DNA of 64,000 nucleotides from NCBI GenBank assembly GCA_030529505.1, contig JAUMWT010000006.1, forward strand, positions 1 through 64,000, written 5' to 3'. Shown here piece after piece: positions 56,268 to 64,000 of the stretch (positions within the stretch are counted from its first letter, which is position 1; each line of letters begins with the position of its first letter). Origin of the DNA: Allobrachymonas sp. Lineage in GTDB: Bacteria > Pseudomonadota > Gammaproteobacteria > Burkholderiales > Burkholderiaceae_C. Both the position numbers and the translations under genes were made by a program. The notes under the pieces were generated by a model. The model had not been told where the DNA came from, made no database searches, and saw only the letters and a program-made list of their open reading frames with translations.

Positions 56268-56621
56268 ATGAAAAACATCTTGAACCTTTCCATTTTGTCT
56301 GTGCTGTTGGGCCCTGCTGCGGTTTGGGCGCAAGCGGTGGCCGAAGCGCCTGCATCATCCGCTGCGCCAGCCGTGCAGCAGCCAGCCGCTATCGTGCCGA
56401 GCGAAGAGGGCCAAAAGGGCAAGCACAGCACACATATTCGCTACAGCGATTCGGGTAACACGGTGGAAGAGGTGCGCGAAGGCGCCGAGACGAAAAACAT
56501 CCACGTCAAGCCCAACAATGCCGCGCCCCAGTACGACATCGTGCCCGATTCACGCAGCGGCCAGCCCGGCCACTATGGCAAGCAAGGCGGCAAGCGCATG
56601 TGGAAGGTGCTGAACTTTTAA
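56268..56621 (+). CDS. DUF2782-like secreted protein
   Basis: A 117-residue protein with a signal peptide (LSILSVLLGPAAVWAQA), an Ala-rich linker, then a short domain STHIRYSDSGNTVEEVREGAETKNIHVKPNNAAPQYDIV and KRMWKVLNF. The pattern and the position before homoserine kinase and next to polA match DUF2782 in Burkholderiales. It is periplasmic by its signal. The function is unknown. Confidence 0.78.
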   Translation: MKNILNLSILSVLLGPAAVWAQAVAEAPASSAAPAVQQPAAIVPSEEGQKGKHSTHIRYSDSGNTVEEVREGAETKNIHVKPNNAAPQYDIVPDSRSGQPGHYGKQGGKRMWKVLNF

Positions 56622-56773
56622 GCACCTGCTGAGCCGTTTGAGGATGAAGACATGCGCCTTTCGGGGCGCATTCTTTTGCAGGCGGGGCAGACCGCTGTTG
56701 GCCTGAAGTTGCCTGCGCTCATATCTTGCGTTGCCGCGCCTGATGGGCGCGGCCCATTTTTCATGAACTGAAC

Positions 56774-57727
56774 ATGGCTGTATTCACCGAAGTGGCGCTG
56801 GCCGATGCGCGCGCCCTGTTTGCCCAACTGGATGTGGGCGATCTGCTGGAACTGCGCGGCATCAGCGGCGGCATTGAAAACACCAACTACTTCGCCACCA
56901 CTGACCGGGGCGAATACGTGCTCACCCTGTTCGAGCGCTTGAGTCATGCCGAGCTGCCGTTTTATTTGCAGCTGATGCGGCATCTGGCGCAGCGCGGCAT
57001 CCCCGTGCCGTTGCCGCAGGCCAATGCGGCGGGCGAAATCTTGTTCACCCTGTGCGGCAAGCCCGCGGCCGTGGTCAACAAACTGCGCGGGCAAAGCCAG
57101 TTGCAACCCACGCCCAGCCACTGCGCCACATTGGGCGAGGTGCTGGCGCGCATGCACCTGGCCGGGCAGGACTTTGCCATGCAGCAGCCCAATCTGCGCG
57201 GCCTGCCGTGGTGGAATGCCACCGCGCCGCTGGTGTATCCGCACCTCAACGCCCAGCAGTTGCAGTTGCTGCAAAGCGAGTTGGCCTATCAGAACGAAGT
57301 GGCAGCAGGCCCAGCCTATGCCGCCTTGCCGCGCGGCCCGGTGCATGCCGACCTGTTTCGCGACAACGTGATGTTCGAGGGCGGAACGCTCACCGGCTGT
57401 TTCGACTTCTACTTTGCGGGTGTGGACACCTGGTTGTTTGACCTGGGGGTGTGCCTGAACGATTGGGCCATCCATCCTGCCGATGGCAGGCACGATGCGG
57501 CGCGCGCGCAGGCCTTGCTGGATGCCTACCAATCGGTGCGCCCGCTCACGGACGTGGAGCGCGCCCTGCTGCCCGACATGGTGCGCGCGGCGGCGCTGCG
57601 CTTCTGGATCTCGCGCCTGTGGGACTTTTATTTGCCGCGCGAAGCCAGCATGTTGAAGCCACACGATCCCACGCATTTCGAACGCGTGCTGCAACAGCGC
57701 ATCCAGAACCCGCTGCGCTGTGATTGA
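56774..57727 (+). CDS. thrB: Homoserine kinase (APH-type ThrB)
   Basis: A 317-residue kinase of the aminoglycoside-phosphotransferase fold, the form of ThrB used by Burkholderiales and pseudomonads. It phosphorylates homoserine in threonine synthesis. MAVFTEVALADARALFAQLDVGDLLELRGISGGIENTNYF opens the family; the catalytic loop is GPVHADLFRDNVMF and the metal motif GCFDFYFAGVDTWLFDL. The length is typical (about 316). Most other thr genes are not in the window. Confidence 0.95.
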   Translation: MAVFTEVALADARALFAQLDVGDLLELRGISGGIENTNYFATTDRGEYVLTLFERLSHAELPFYLQLMRHLAQRGIPVPLPQANAAGEILFTLCGKPAAVVNKLRGQSQLQPTPSHCATLGEVLARMHLAGQDFAMQQPNLRGLPWWNATAPLVYPHLNAQQLQLLQSELAYQNEVAAGPAYAALPRGPVHADLFRDNVMFEGGTLTGCFDFYFAGVDTWLFDLGVCLNDWAIHPADGRHDAARAQALLDAYQSVRPLTDVERALLPDMVRAAALRFWISRLWDFYLPREASMLKPHDPTHFERVLQQRIQNPLRCD

Positions 57728-58110
57728 TTCCGGCCTGGCAGCAGCCAGCCGGATTACGTGGAGGGCCTGCTGGTGGGGCGGCGCTTGGCGCGGCCGCCTT
57801 GGGGTTGCAAGATGCCGAGTGCCGATGCCCAACACCGATGCCAAGCGCAAAGCTCAAGCACAGAGGTATGTGCGCGGTTGCTGGCAAACGTTTGCGTTGG
57901 CAGGGCAACGGGTGGGGGGTGATGGGCTTTCCAGAGAGCCTGCTTGTTGCAGCTGCTGCGCCCTCTTCGTGCCCTGCTTGTTGAGCCGCATTCGGTGCGC
58001 TGCACCCATGCGCAACTCACGCATCCGATTCCACGCATCCTATGCATGTGAACGGCCCAAGCAATTGAGCGGACATCAAAGCAGAGGCACGTAAGCCTTT
58101 GCCCCAGCTT
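57728..58110. other. Gap between convergent thrB and recJ
   Basis: About 380 bp with no gene, repeat or clear terminator that I can identify. Confidence 0.45.
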
Positions 58111-59820
58111 TTATTCCTCCACCCCTTCCACCACAAACTGCACCGATTGCTGGCCTTGCCATTGGTTCACGTCCAGCCGGTAGGCCAGGTGGGCGGTGGC
58201 GGGCAGGGGTGCGGTGCGACCAAAGAAGATGCCATCGACCACGCTGCCTTGGTGGCGCAATTGCAGCTTCAGGTGTTTTTCGCCCACCAGGCGTTGTTGC
58301 AGCACCTGCATGGGCTCGCTGAACAGGGGTGCCTCAAAACCGTGGCCCCAGGTGAGCTGTTGCAGCTCGGTGGCGATGTCGATGCGGCGGTATTCGGTGG
58401 GCAAGGCGCCGTCGGTTTGCAGGGTGCGTTGCAGCGTGGCGGCATCCAGCCATTCGCTGGCGATTTGCTTGAGCGCGGCTTCAAACACGGCGAACTGATC
58501 GCGGTGGATGGTGCAGCCAGCCGCTGCGGCATGCCCGCCGAATTTGAGCAGCACGCCCGGGTGCCGCTTGGCCAGCAGATCAAGCGCATCGCGCAGGTGA
58601 AAGCCGGGAATCGACCGGCCCGAGCCCTTGAGCTCATGCGCCTTGCCGGGTGCGGCGCTGGCGGCAAACACGAAAGTGGGGCGGTGCCAGGCGTCTTTGA
58701 GGCGCGAGGCCACAATGCCCACCACCCCTTCGTGAAAACGCTCGTCAAACACGCTGATGGCCGCTGGCGGCTGGGCCTGGGCATCGAACAATTCTTCGGC
58801 CAGCGCCAAGGCTTGCTCGCGCATGCTTTCTTCGGTGCTGCGGCGTTCGCGGTTGATGGTGTCGAGCTGCTGCGCCAGCGCTTCGGCCTGGGCGGCGTCT
58901 TCACTCAGCAGCAGTTCGATGCCGATGCCCATGTTCGCCAGGCGGCCAGCGGCATTGATGCGCGGTCCCAGAGCAAAGCCCATGTCGAAGGTGGATGCGC
59001 TGGCCGCCGTGCGCCGCGCCACGGCCAACAAGGCGGCCATGCCTGCGGGCATGTGGCCGCTGCGAATGCGCTGCAGCCCTTGCGTAACCAGTCGGCGGTT
59101 GTTGGCATCGAGCTTGACCACATCGGCCACGGTGCCCAGCGCCACCAGCGGCAGCAAGGTGTCCAGCCGTGGTTGCGCACCATCGGCAAAGGCGCCGCGC
59201 TGGCGCAGCTCGGCGCGCAGGGCCAGCAGCACGTAAAAAATCACGCCCACGCCCGCCAGGTTTTTGCTGGCAAAGGTGCAGCCCGGCTGGTTGGGGTTGA
59301 CCAGGGCATCGGCCGTAGGCAAGGCGTCACCGGGGAGGTGGTGATCGGTCACCACCACTTGCATGCCCAGCTCTTGCGCGCGCGCCACGCCAGCCACGCT
59401 GGCGATGCCGTTATCTACCGTCAGCAGCACATCGGTGCCCTGGGCGTGCACACGCTCGGCAATGGCGGGGGTGAGTCCGTAGCCATCGGTCACGCGGTCG
59501 GGCACCAGGTAATGGGTGTGCTGGGCCCCCAGCAAGCGCAGGCCGCGCAGGGCCACGGCGCAGGCGGTGGCGCCGTCGCAGTCGTAATCGGCTACCACGC
59601 CAATGCGGCGCTGGGCGGCAATGGCATCGGCCAGGATGCGGGCGGCTTGCTCGGCCCCGAGCAGCGTGGCAGGTGGCAGCAGGTGGGCCAGGCTGCCATC
59701 CAGCTCGGCCGCGTGGGTGATGCCGCGCGCCGCATACAGCCGCGCCAGCAAGGGGTGGATGCCGGCTTGTTCAAGCTGCCAGCAGCTGCGGGGAGGGACG
59801 TCGCGGGGGGCAATGCGCAT
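58111..59820 (-). CDS. recJ: Single-stranded-DNA-specific exonuclease RecJ
   Basis: A 569-residue 5'-3' exonuclease of the DHH family, acting in recombination and mismatch repair. Motifs: VVADYDCDGATACAV (DxDxDG), VLLTVDNGIAS, VVVTDHHLPG (DHH), VALGTVADVV, then the DHHA1 domain with GSGRSIPGFHLRDAL and LLKFGGHAAAAGCTI. The length is close to E. coli RecJ (577). The start MRIAPRDVP is at 59820; it is divergent from lolC. Confidence 0.95.
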   Translation of the reverse strand: MRIAPRDVPPRSCWQLEQAGIHPLLARLYAARGITHAAELDGSLAHLLPPATLLGAEQAARILADAIAAQRRIGVVADYDCDGATACAVALRGLRLLGAQHTHYLVPDRVTDGYGLTPAIAERVHAQGTDVLLTVDNGIASVAGVARAQELGMQVVVTDHHLPGDALPTADALVNPNQPGCTFASKNLAGVGVIFYVLLALRAELRQRGAFADGAQPRLDTLLPLVALGTVADVVKLDANNRRLVTQGLQRIRSGHMPAGMAALLAVARRTAASASTFDMGFALGPRINAAGRLANMGIGIELLLSEDAAQAEALAQQLDTINRERRSTEESMREQALALAEELFDAQAQPPAAISVFDERFHEGVVGIVASRLKDAWHRPTFVFAASAAPGKAHELKGSGRSIPGFHLRDALDLLAKRHPGVLLKFGGHAAAAGCTIHRDQFAVFEAALKQIASEWLDAATLQRTLQTDGALPTEYRRIDIATELQQLTWGHGFEAPLFSEPMQVLQQRLVGEKHLKLQLRHQGSVVDGIFFGRTAPLPATAHLAYRLDVNQWQGQQSVQFVVEGVEE

Positions 59821-60001
59821 GATCAAAACAAACAGAAAAGCGGGGCAGGGGCGCAACCGAGGTTTGCGTTGCCCTTTAGTGGCTTGCAATAGGCCGTGGG
59901 CTGATTGGGCAAACGGGGCTGGATATTGTCACGGAAAGTACGCCGCCAAAGAACGGCTCAAGGCCGTGCCACAATGCCCGGGCTTTGACTTTGCATCTGC
60001 C

Positions 60002-61255
60002 ATGAAAATCCCTTACGAATTCTTGATGGGCTGGCGCTACACCCGCGCGGGGCGGGCCACACGGCGCAACGGCTTCATCTCTTTCATCTCTGCGGCTTCT
60101 ACGCTGGGCATTGCCCTGGGCGTGTGGGCGCTGATCGTGGTGCTGTCGGTGATGAACGGCTTTCAGAAAGAGGTGCGCGACCGCATGTTGAGTGTGGTGT
60201 CGCACGTCGAGATTCACGAAGTGTTTGGCGAGGCCCTGCCCGATCCCGCCGCCGTAATGGCCCAGGCACGCCAGCACCCGCAGGTGGTGGCCGCTGCGCC
60301 GTTTGTGACGGGGCAATCGCTGCTGGTTCAGGGCGACACCATGCGCGGCGTGATGGTGCGCGGAATCGAACCGAGCCTGGAGACAGGCGTGACCAGCATG
60401 GCCGCGGTGGATGACAGCGCTTTGCAGCAATTGGTGCCGGGCCAGTTTGGCGTGGTGCTGGGCAGCCAGCTGGCCAAGGCCATGGGCGTGCAGGCGGGCG
60501 ATAGCGTGACGCTGGTGGCGCCCAGCGGGCAAATCACCCCGGCGGGCGTGGCGCCGCGCTTCAAGCAGGTGAACGTGGTGGGCACTTTCGACTCAGGGCA
60601 TTTTGAATACGACGCCAGCCTGGTGATGATGCATGTGCAAGATGCCGCCAAGATCTACCGTGTGGAAGGGCCCACGGGCATTCGCCTGAAGCTGCAAGAC
60701 CTGAACCGCGCGGCCGAAGTGGCCGACGAGCTGCGCCAAACCATGCCGGGCGACTACCTGTTTGTGGACTGGGGCCAGCAAAACCGCACCTGGTTTGCTG
60801 CCGTCAAGGTCGAAAAGCGCATGATGTCCATCATCCTCACGCTCATCATTCTGGTGGCGGCGTTTAACCTGCTCGTGACGTTGGTGATGAGCGTGCAAGA
60901 CAAGCGCGCCGACATCGCCATCTTGCGCACGCTGGGCGCGTCGCCGCGCAGCATCATGGGCGTGTTTGTGGTGCAAGGCGCGGTGGTGGGTGTGGTGGGC
61001 ACGCTGGCCGGGTTGCTGGTGGGGCTGCTCACGGCTTTCAATGTCGATCCCATCGTGCGTTTTGTAGAGGGCTTGTTCAACGCCCGCCTGCTGCCGCCTG
61101 ATATTTACCTCATCAGCCACATGCCCAGCGACCCGCAGGCCACCAACATCGTGCCGGTGGTGCTGGTGTCGCTGCTGCTGGCGTTTTTGTCTACCCTGTA
61201 CCCGAGCTGGCGCGCCAGCCGCGTCAACCCGGCGGAGGCTCTGCGCTATGAGTGA
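60002..61255 (+). CDS. lolC: Lipoprotein-releasing permease LolC/E
   Basis: A 417-residue inner-membrane subunit of the LolCDE complex that extracts lipoproteins for the outer membrane. N-terminal helix after [29 protein letters not shown], a large periplasmic domain, and three C-terminal helices with [29 protein letters not shown] (MacB/FtsX family). It ends [13 protein letters not shown]. It overlaps lolD by 8 bp. Only one LolC/E-type permease is present, as in species with a LolF-type homodimer. Confidence 0.94.
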   Translation: MKIPYEFLMGWRYTRAGRATRRNGFISFISAASTLGIALGVWALIVVLSVMNGFQKEVRDRMLSVVSHVEIHEVFGEALPDPAAVMAQARQHPQVVAAAPFVTGQSLLVQGDTMRGVMVRGIEPSLETGVTSMAAVDDSALQQLVPGQFGVVLGSQLAKAMGVQAGDSVTLVAPSGQITPAGVAPRFKQVNVVGTFDSGHFEYDASLVMMHVQDAAKIYRVEGPTGIRLKLQDLNRAAEVADELRQTMPGDYLFVDWGQQNRTWFAAVKVEKRMMSIILTLIILVAAFNLLVTLVMSVQDKRADIAILRTLGASPRSIMGVFVVQGAVVGVVGTLAGLLVGLLTAFNVDPIVRFVEGLFNARLLPPDIYLISHMPSDPQATNIVPVVLVSLLLAFLSTLYPSWRASRVNPAEALRYE

Positions 61256-62012
61256 GATCGTGTCTGCATCGCAAGCTGTGCCTGATCTGCAAGCCGTGCC
61301 AGCCACAAAAAATGCAGCAAGCAGCGCTGCGCCGGTGTTGGTGGCGCAGGATTTGACCAAGCGCTTTCACGAAGGTGAGGCGATTGACCTGACCGTGCTG
61401 CGTGGCGTGAACCTGCAAGTGCACGCGGGCGAAACGGTGGCCATCGTAGGCGCATCGGGCTCGGGCAAAAGCACCTTGCTGCACATGCTGGGTGGGCTGG
61501 ACGCCCCCACCAGCGGCAGCGTGCGCATTCTGGGGCAAGACTTTTCCAGCCTCAGCCTGGCTGAGCAGGGCGTGCTGCGCAACCGGCATCTGGGTTTTGT
61601 GTACCAGTTCCATCACCTGCTGCCGGAATTTACGGCGGCCGAAAACGTGGCCATGCCCTTGTGGATACGCCGCCAATCGCGTGAGGAAGCGCACGCTGCC
61701 GCTTTGCGCATGCTCGAGCAGGTGGGCTTGGGCGCAAGGGCCGAGCACCGGCCGTCAGAACTCTCGGGCGGCGAGCGCCAGCGCGTGGCCATTGCCCGCG
61801 CCTTGGTCACGCAGCCGCAATGCGTGCTGGCCGACGAGCCTACCGGCAACCTCGACCGCAACACCGCCAGCCAGGTGTTTGGGCTGATGCTCGAACTGGC
61901 GCGCCAACATGGCACGGCCTTTGTCGTGGTCACGCACGACGAGCAATTGGCCGCCCGTTGCCACCGCACCCTGCACATGAAGCAAGGCGTACTGAGCACC
62001 ACGCCTGCCTAG
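61248..62012 (+). CDS. lolD: Lipoprotein-releasing ATPase LolD
   Basis: A 254-residue ABC ATPase. Walker [10 protein letters not shown] near 68-76, Q-loop [11 protein letters not shown] (typical of LolD), signature [10 protein letters not shown], Walker [14 protein letters not shown]-loop VVTHDEQLA. An N-terminal extension of about 25 residues precedes the domain. It powers the permease encoded just upstream, with which it overlaps. Confidence 0.95.
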   Translation: MSEIVSASQAVPDLQAVPATKNAASSAAPVLVAQDLTKRFHEGEAIDLTVLRGVNLQVHAGETVAIVGASGSGKSTLLHMLGGLDAPTSGSVRILGQDFSSLSLAEQGVLRNRHLGFVYQFHHLLPEFTAAENVAMPLWIRRQSREEAHAAALRMLEQVGLGARAEHRPSELSGGERQRVAIARALVTQPQCVLADEPTGNLDRNTASQVFGLMLELARQHGTAFVVVTHDEQLAARCHRTLHMKQGVLSTTPA

Positions 62013-62071
62013 GGCGCAGGGCGGGTCGCAGCAAACGCATCAGCCAAGCGGCACAACACACCAAGCCAAGC

Positions 62072-62962
62072 ATGCAAGCCCACACTCCCAGCGGCTGGAT
62101 TGACACCCATGTGCATATGGATGACGAGCGCTTTGCCGACGCGCAAGCCATGCGTCAGGCCGCGCGGGCTGTGGGCGTGGCGCGGCTGGTGATACCGGCC
62201 ATTGGCCCCGGCAACTTTCAGGCCGTGCGCGAACTGGCCCTGGGCTGGGGCGATGCCTACGCCCTGGGGCTGCACCCCATGTATTTGCCCGCCGACAAGG
62301 CCGGGGTTGATGCGGCACTGGCCGAGTTGGAAGCTGCTTTGCTGCAGCACCGGCACGATCCGCATCTGGTGGCGATTGGCGAAATCGGGCTGGACTTTTT
62401 CGAGCCGCACCTGTGCACGCCCGCCGCGCGCGCCTTGCAAGACCATTGCTTTGCTGCGCAACTGAAACTGGCCCAGCGTTTTGATCTGCCGGTGATTCTG
62501 CACGTGCGCCGATCGATGGATGCGGTGCTCAAGCACATGCGCCGCACACCGCCACCCGGCGGCATCGCCCACGCTTTTGTGGGCAGTCAGCAGCAAGCCG
62601 AGCAGGCCATTGCATTGGGGCTGAAACTGGGCTTTGGTGGCGCCATGACTTTTGAGCGTGCCACCCGTCTGCGCGAGCTGGCGCGTAGCTTGCCGCTGGA
62701 GGCCATCGTGCTCGAAACCGATGCGCCCGATATTCCCCCGCACTGGCTCTACGTCACGGCGCAAGCACGCGAGGCCGGCGCGGCACAAGGCATCAACAGC
62801 CCGGTCGAAATCCCGCGCATTGGGCAATTGCTGGCGGATTTGCGCGGCGTGCCGGTCGATGCCGTGCGCGCCACCACCACGGCCAATGCCCATGCGGCCT
62901 TGCCCAAGCTGGCTGGGCTGGCGCAGGGCCGTCAGGTTGGGGCAGCTGCGCTTGATGCGTGA
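62072..62962 (+). CDS. tatD: TatD-family metal-dependent hydrolase
   Basis: A 296-residue TIM-barrel hydrolase. Metal ligands: IDTHVHMDDERF (HxH), VAIGEIGLDFF (Glu), PVILHVRRSMD, AHAFVG and VLETDAPD (Asp). TatD proteins are 3'-5' DNA exonucleases; related YcfH-type proteins have undefined roles. ATG at 62072. It follows lolD by 59 bp and overlaps the next gene by 4 bp. Confidence 0.93.
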   Translation: MQAHTPSGWIDTHVHMDDERFADAQAMRQAARAVGVARLVIPAIGPGNFQAVRELALGWGDAYALGLHPMYLPADKAGVDAALAELEAALLQHRHDPHLVAIGEIGLDFFEPHLCTPAARALQDHCFAAQLKLAQRFDLPVILHVRRSMDAVLKHMRRTPPPGGIAHAFVGSQQQAEQAIALGLKLGFGGAMTFERATRLRELARSLPLEAIVLETDAPDIPPHWLYVTAQAREAGAAQGINSPVEIPRIGQLLADLRGVPVDAVRATTTANAHAALPKLAGLAQGRQVGAAALDA

Positions 62963-63444
62963 TAGAGAGTGAAACCATAGAAAGTATTGGATGCACCCTT
63001 TTGGCTTTGTTGTTTGCTTGGCGCGTGTTGCTCAGCCTGGGGCTGGCTGTGCTGCTGGCTTGGGTGCTGTCTTTAGCTGCGCCGGCTTTTACGGCGGCTT
63101 ATAGTTTGGCGCTGGCTTTGTTGGGCCTGGTGTTTGGAACCATCTGGCAAGCGCGGGCAGAGGCGGGCGTGGGGCTGTTTGAGCGGACTGAGCCTGTGCG
63201 TGTGTCAAAGCCTGTGGCGTTTGTGGGCCTGGCGTTCATCGGTGCGCTCTGGTCGGGCGTGCTGTGGGCGCTCAAGGTTCATCCCTTGCTGATAGCGGCG
63301 CTGTTGCTGGCAGCCCCGTTGCTTGTTGGTTGGTGGCTGCAGCAGATACTGCAACGCCCTGCGAACGTGCGCAGTGTGTGGTTTGCCGCCTTGTCGCTGC
63401 TGTTCGGGGGCTTGCCAGTTGTGTTGCTGCTGCGCTTGAGTTGA
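62959..63444 (+). CDS. Integral membrane protein, function unknown
   Basis: A 161-residue protein with four or five hydrophobic helices (LLALLFAWRVLLSLGLAVLLAWVLSLAAPAF; FTAAYSLALALLGLVFGTIW; AFVGLAFIGALWSGVLW; LLIAALLLAAPLLVGWWL; WFAALSLLFGGLPVVLLL). The start is a GTG overlapping the tatD stop (GTGATA), so it is probably coupled. No family is recognised. Confidence 0.72.
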   Translation: MIESETIESIGCTLLALLFAWRVLLSLGLAVLLAWVLSLAAPAFTAAYSLALALLGLVFGTIWQARAEAGVGLFERTEPVRVSKPVAFVGLAFIGALWSGVLWALKVHPLLIAALLLAAPLLVGWWLQQILQRPANVRSVWFAALSLLFGGLPVVLLLRLS

Positions 63445-63449
63445 ATGTC

Positions 63450-63851
63450 TTATTCCAGCCCCGCGTCTTTGCGGGCGCGGCGCTGCAGGAACCGGGGCAG
63501 CAAGAACAGGGGCAGCCCCAAAGGAATGATGAGCAAAACGTTGACTTCGGCTTGCCTCAGATATTGAGAGCCGTAGATCACAAAAGCCCACACCGCGCCC
63601 ACAAATGCATAAGTGCGCAGCACTTGCGGCCAGTGGATGCGGGGCATGCGGGTGTATTGATAGGTTTGAGGACCCAGAAAATACGCTCGCTCAACCGAGT
63701 GGATAAGGGCGCTGTAGAGAGGGACCAGAGGAATGAAGCCGAGGCTGATCCAGCGGGTAGCGATGTAGCTGCCGTCGGCTTCGTATTCGCACGCGCCACA
63801 AAATCGGAAGTTGGGTCTTTCAATTGGACGATAGTCTCTGGTGGTTTCCAT
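63450..63851 (-). CDS. Small membrane protein with N-terminal CxxC
   Basis: A 133-residue protein: a hydrophilic start with FRFCGACEYEADGSY (CxxC), a segment ISLGFIPLVPLYS, two transmembrane helices (VLRTYAFVGAVWAFVIYGSQYL and VLLIIPLGLPLFLLPRFL) and a basic end. It is convergent with the previous gene, 5 bp apart, with no terminator between. No family is recognised. Confidence 0.7.
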   Translation of the reverse strand: METTRDYRPIERPNFRFCGACEYEADGSYIATRWISLGFIPLVPLYSALIHSVERAYFLGPQTYQYTRMPRIHWPQVLRTYAFVGAVWAFVIYGSQYLRQAEVNVLLIIPLGLPLFLLPRFLQRRARKDAGLE

Positions 63852-63881
63852 TGTGCGCGTGCCTTGGGCAGGTTGGCCAGC

Positions 63882-63904
63882 AAAAAGGGGCTGCGCGCCC
63901 CTTT
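63882..63904. terminator. Bidirectional hairpin near right edge
   Basis: AAAGGGG/CCCCTTT with a 7-base loop. On the minus strand TTG follows, so it is a modest terminator; it could end a gene entering from the right. Confidence 0.5.
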
Positions 63905-63914
63905 CTTTGTCTCA

Positions 63915-64000
63915 GAGTCCGTTCAATATCTCAACGCGAGGCGCTTGGATATGGGGCGGGATGGGATGCCAGGCGCCCATCTTTGTGTATGGCGCAGTGC
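63915..64000 (-). repeat. Family-B MITE-like element, cut by window edge
   Basis: GAGTCCGTTCAATATCTC opens at 63915 after TCA, followed by the shared GCGCTTGGATATGGGGC. It continues past the window. Confidence 0.8.

Overview
The window looks like chromosomal DNA of a betaproteobacterium of the order Burkholderiales, most likely the Comamonadaceae. This rests on the gene neighbourhoods (polA - DUF2782 - homoserine kinase; nadD - rsfS - rlmH - maf), a large primary sigma factor with an Ala/Lys-rich N-terminal extension, a PHA-granule phasin, and promoters with extended -10 elements of the TGCTACAnT kind. The genus cannot be fixed from the sequence alone.

Layout. 1-287: end of an IS5-family insertion sequence, cut by the window edge. 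0.3-15 kb: housekeeping and hypothetical genes (basic protein, rpoD, aromatic aminotransferase, methyltransferase, RhlE helicase, EttA, gamma-glutamylcyclotransferase-like protein, SDR). 15-31 kb: membrane protein behind a perfect FNR box, MscS channel, ABC exporter, phasin, DUF4019-like protein, ecotin, upp, DUF853 ATPase, yebC, purD, then nadD-rsfS-rlmH-maf. 31-41 kb: TonB receptor with a candidate Fur box, oligopeptidase A, NlpE-like lipoprotein, nagZ, HIT protein, and a polar amino-acid (cystine-type) ABC binding protein and permease. 41.3-51.4 kb: a 10-kb integrated element next to tRNA-Thr. 51.4-63.9 kb: SPFH protein, polA, thrB, recJ, lolCD, tatD and membrane proteins.

The integrated element has a P4-type tyrosine integrase, AlpA-like regulator, Toprim/DUF3987 replication protein, SSB-like protein, a chain of small overlapping genes, and two toxin-antitoxin pairs (HigBA and DUF4258/HTH). 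It has no capsid or conjugation genes, so it resembles a phage satellite or non-self-transmissible island. Its most striking content is a set of C4-like antisense RNA modules. Two tandem copies each carry a promoter, a small hairpin RNA with a terminator, and a downstream target held in a perfect 10-bp stem. In both copies the RNA segments are complementary to the target in two blocks, with compensatory sequence changes between copies. A third, more diverged module precedes another gene of the element. This is the control logic of phage P1/P7 C4 and P4 CI RNA, here repeated within one small element.

The chromosome is also peppered with two families of short non-coding elements (about 281 bp and about 175-190 bp) with ends GAGCCTGTTC...GAACAGGCTC, several flanked by 3-bp target duplications. 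The same ends bound the IS5-family element at the left edge, so these are most simply MITEs mobilised by that transposase. They account for most of the apparently empty intergenic spaces.
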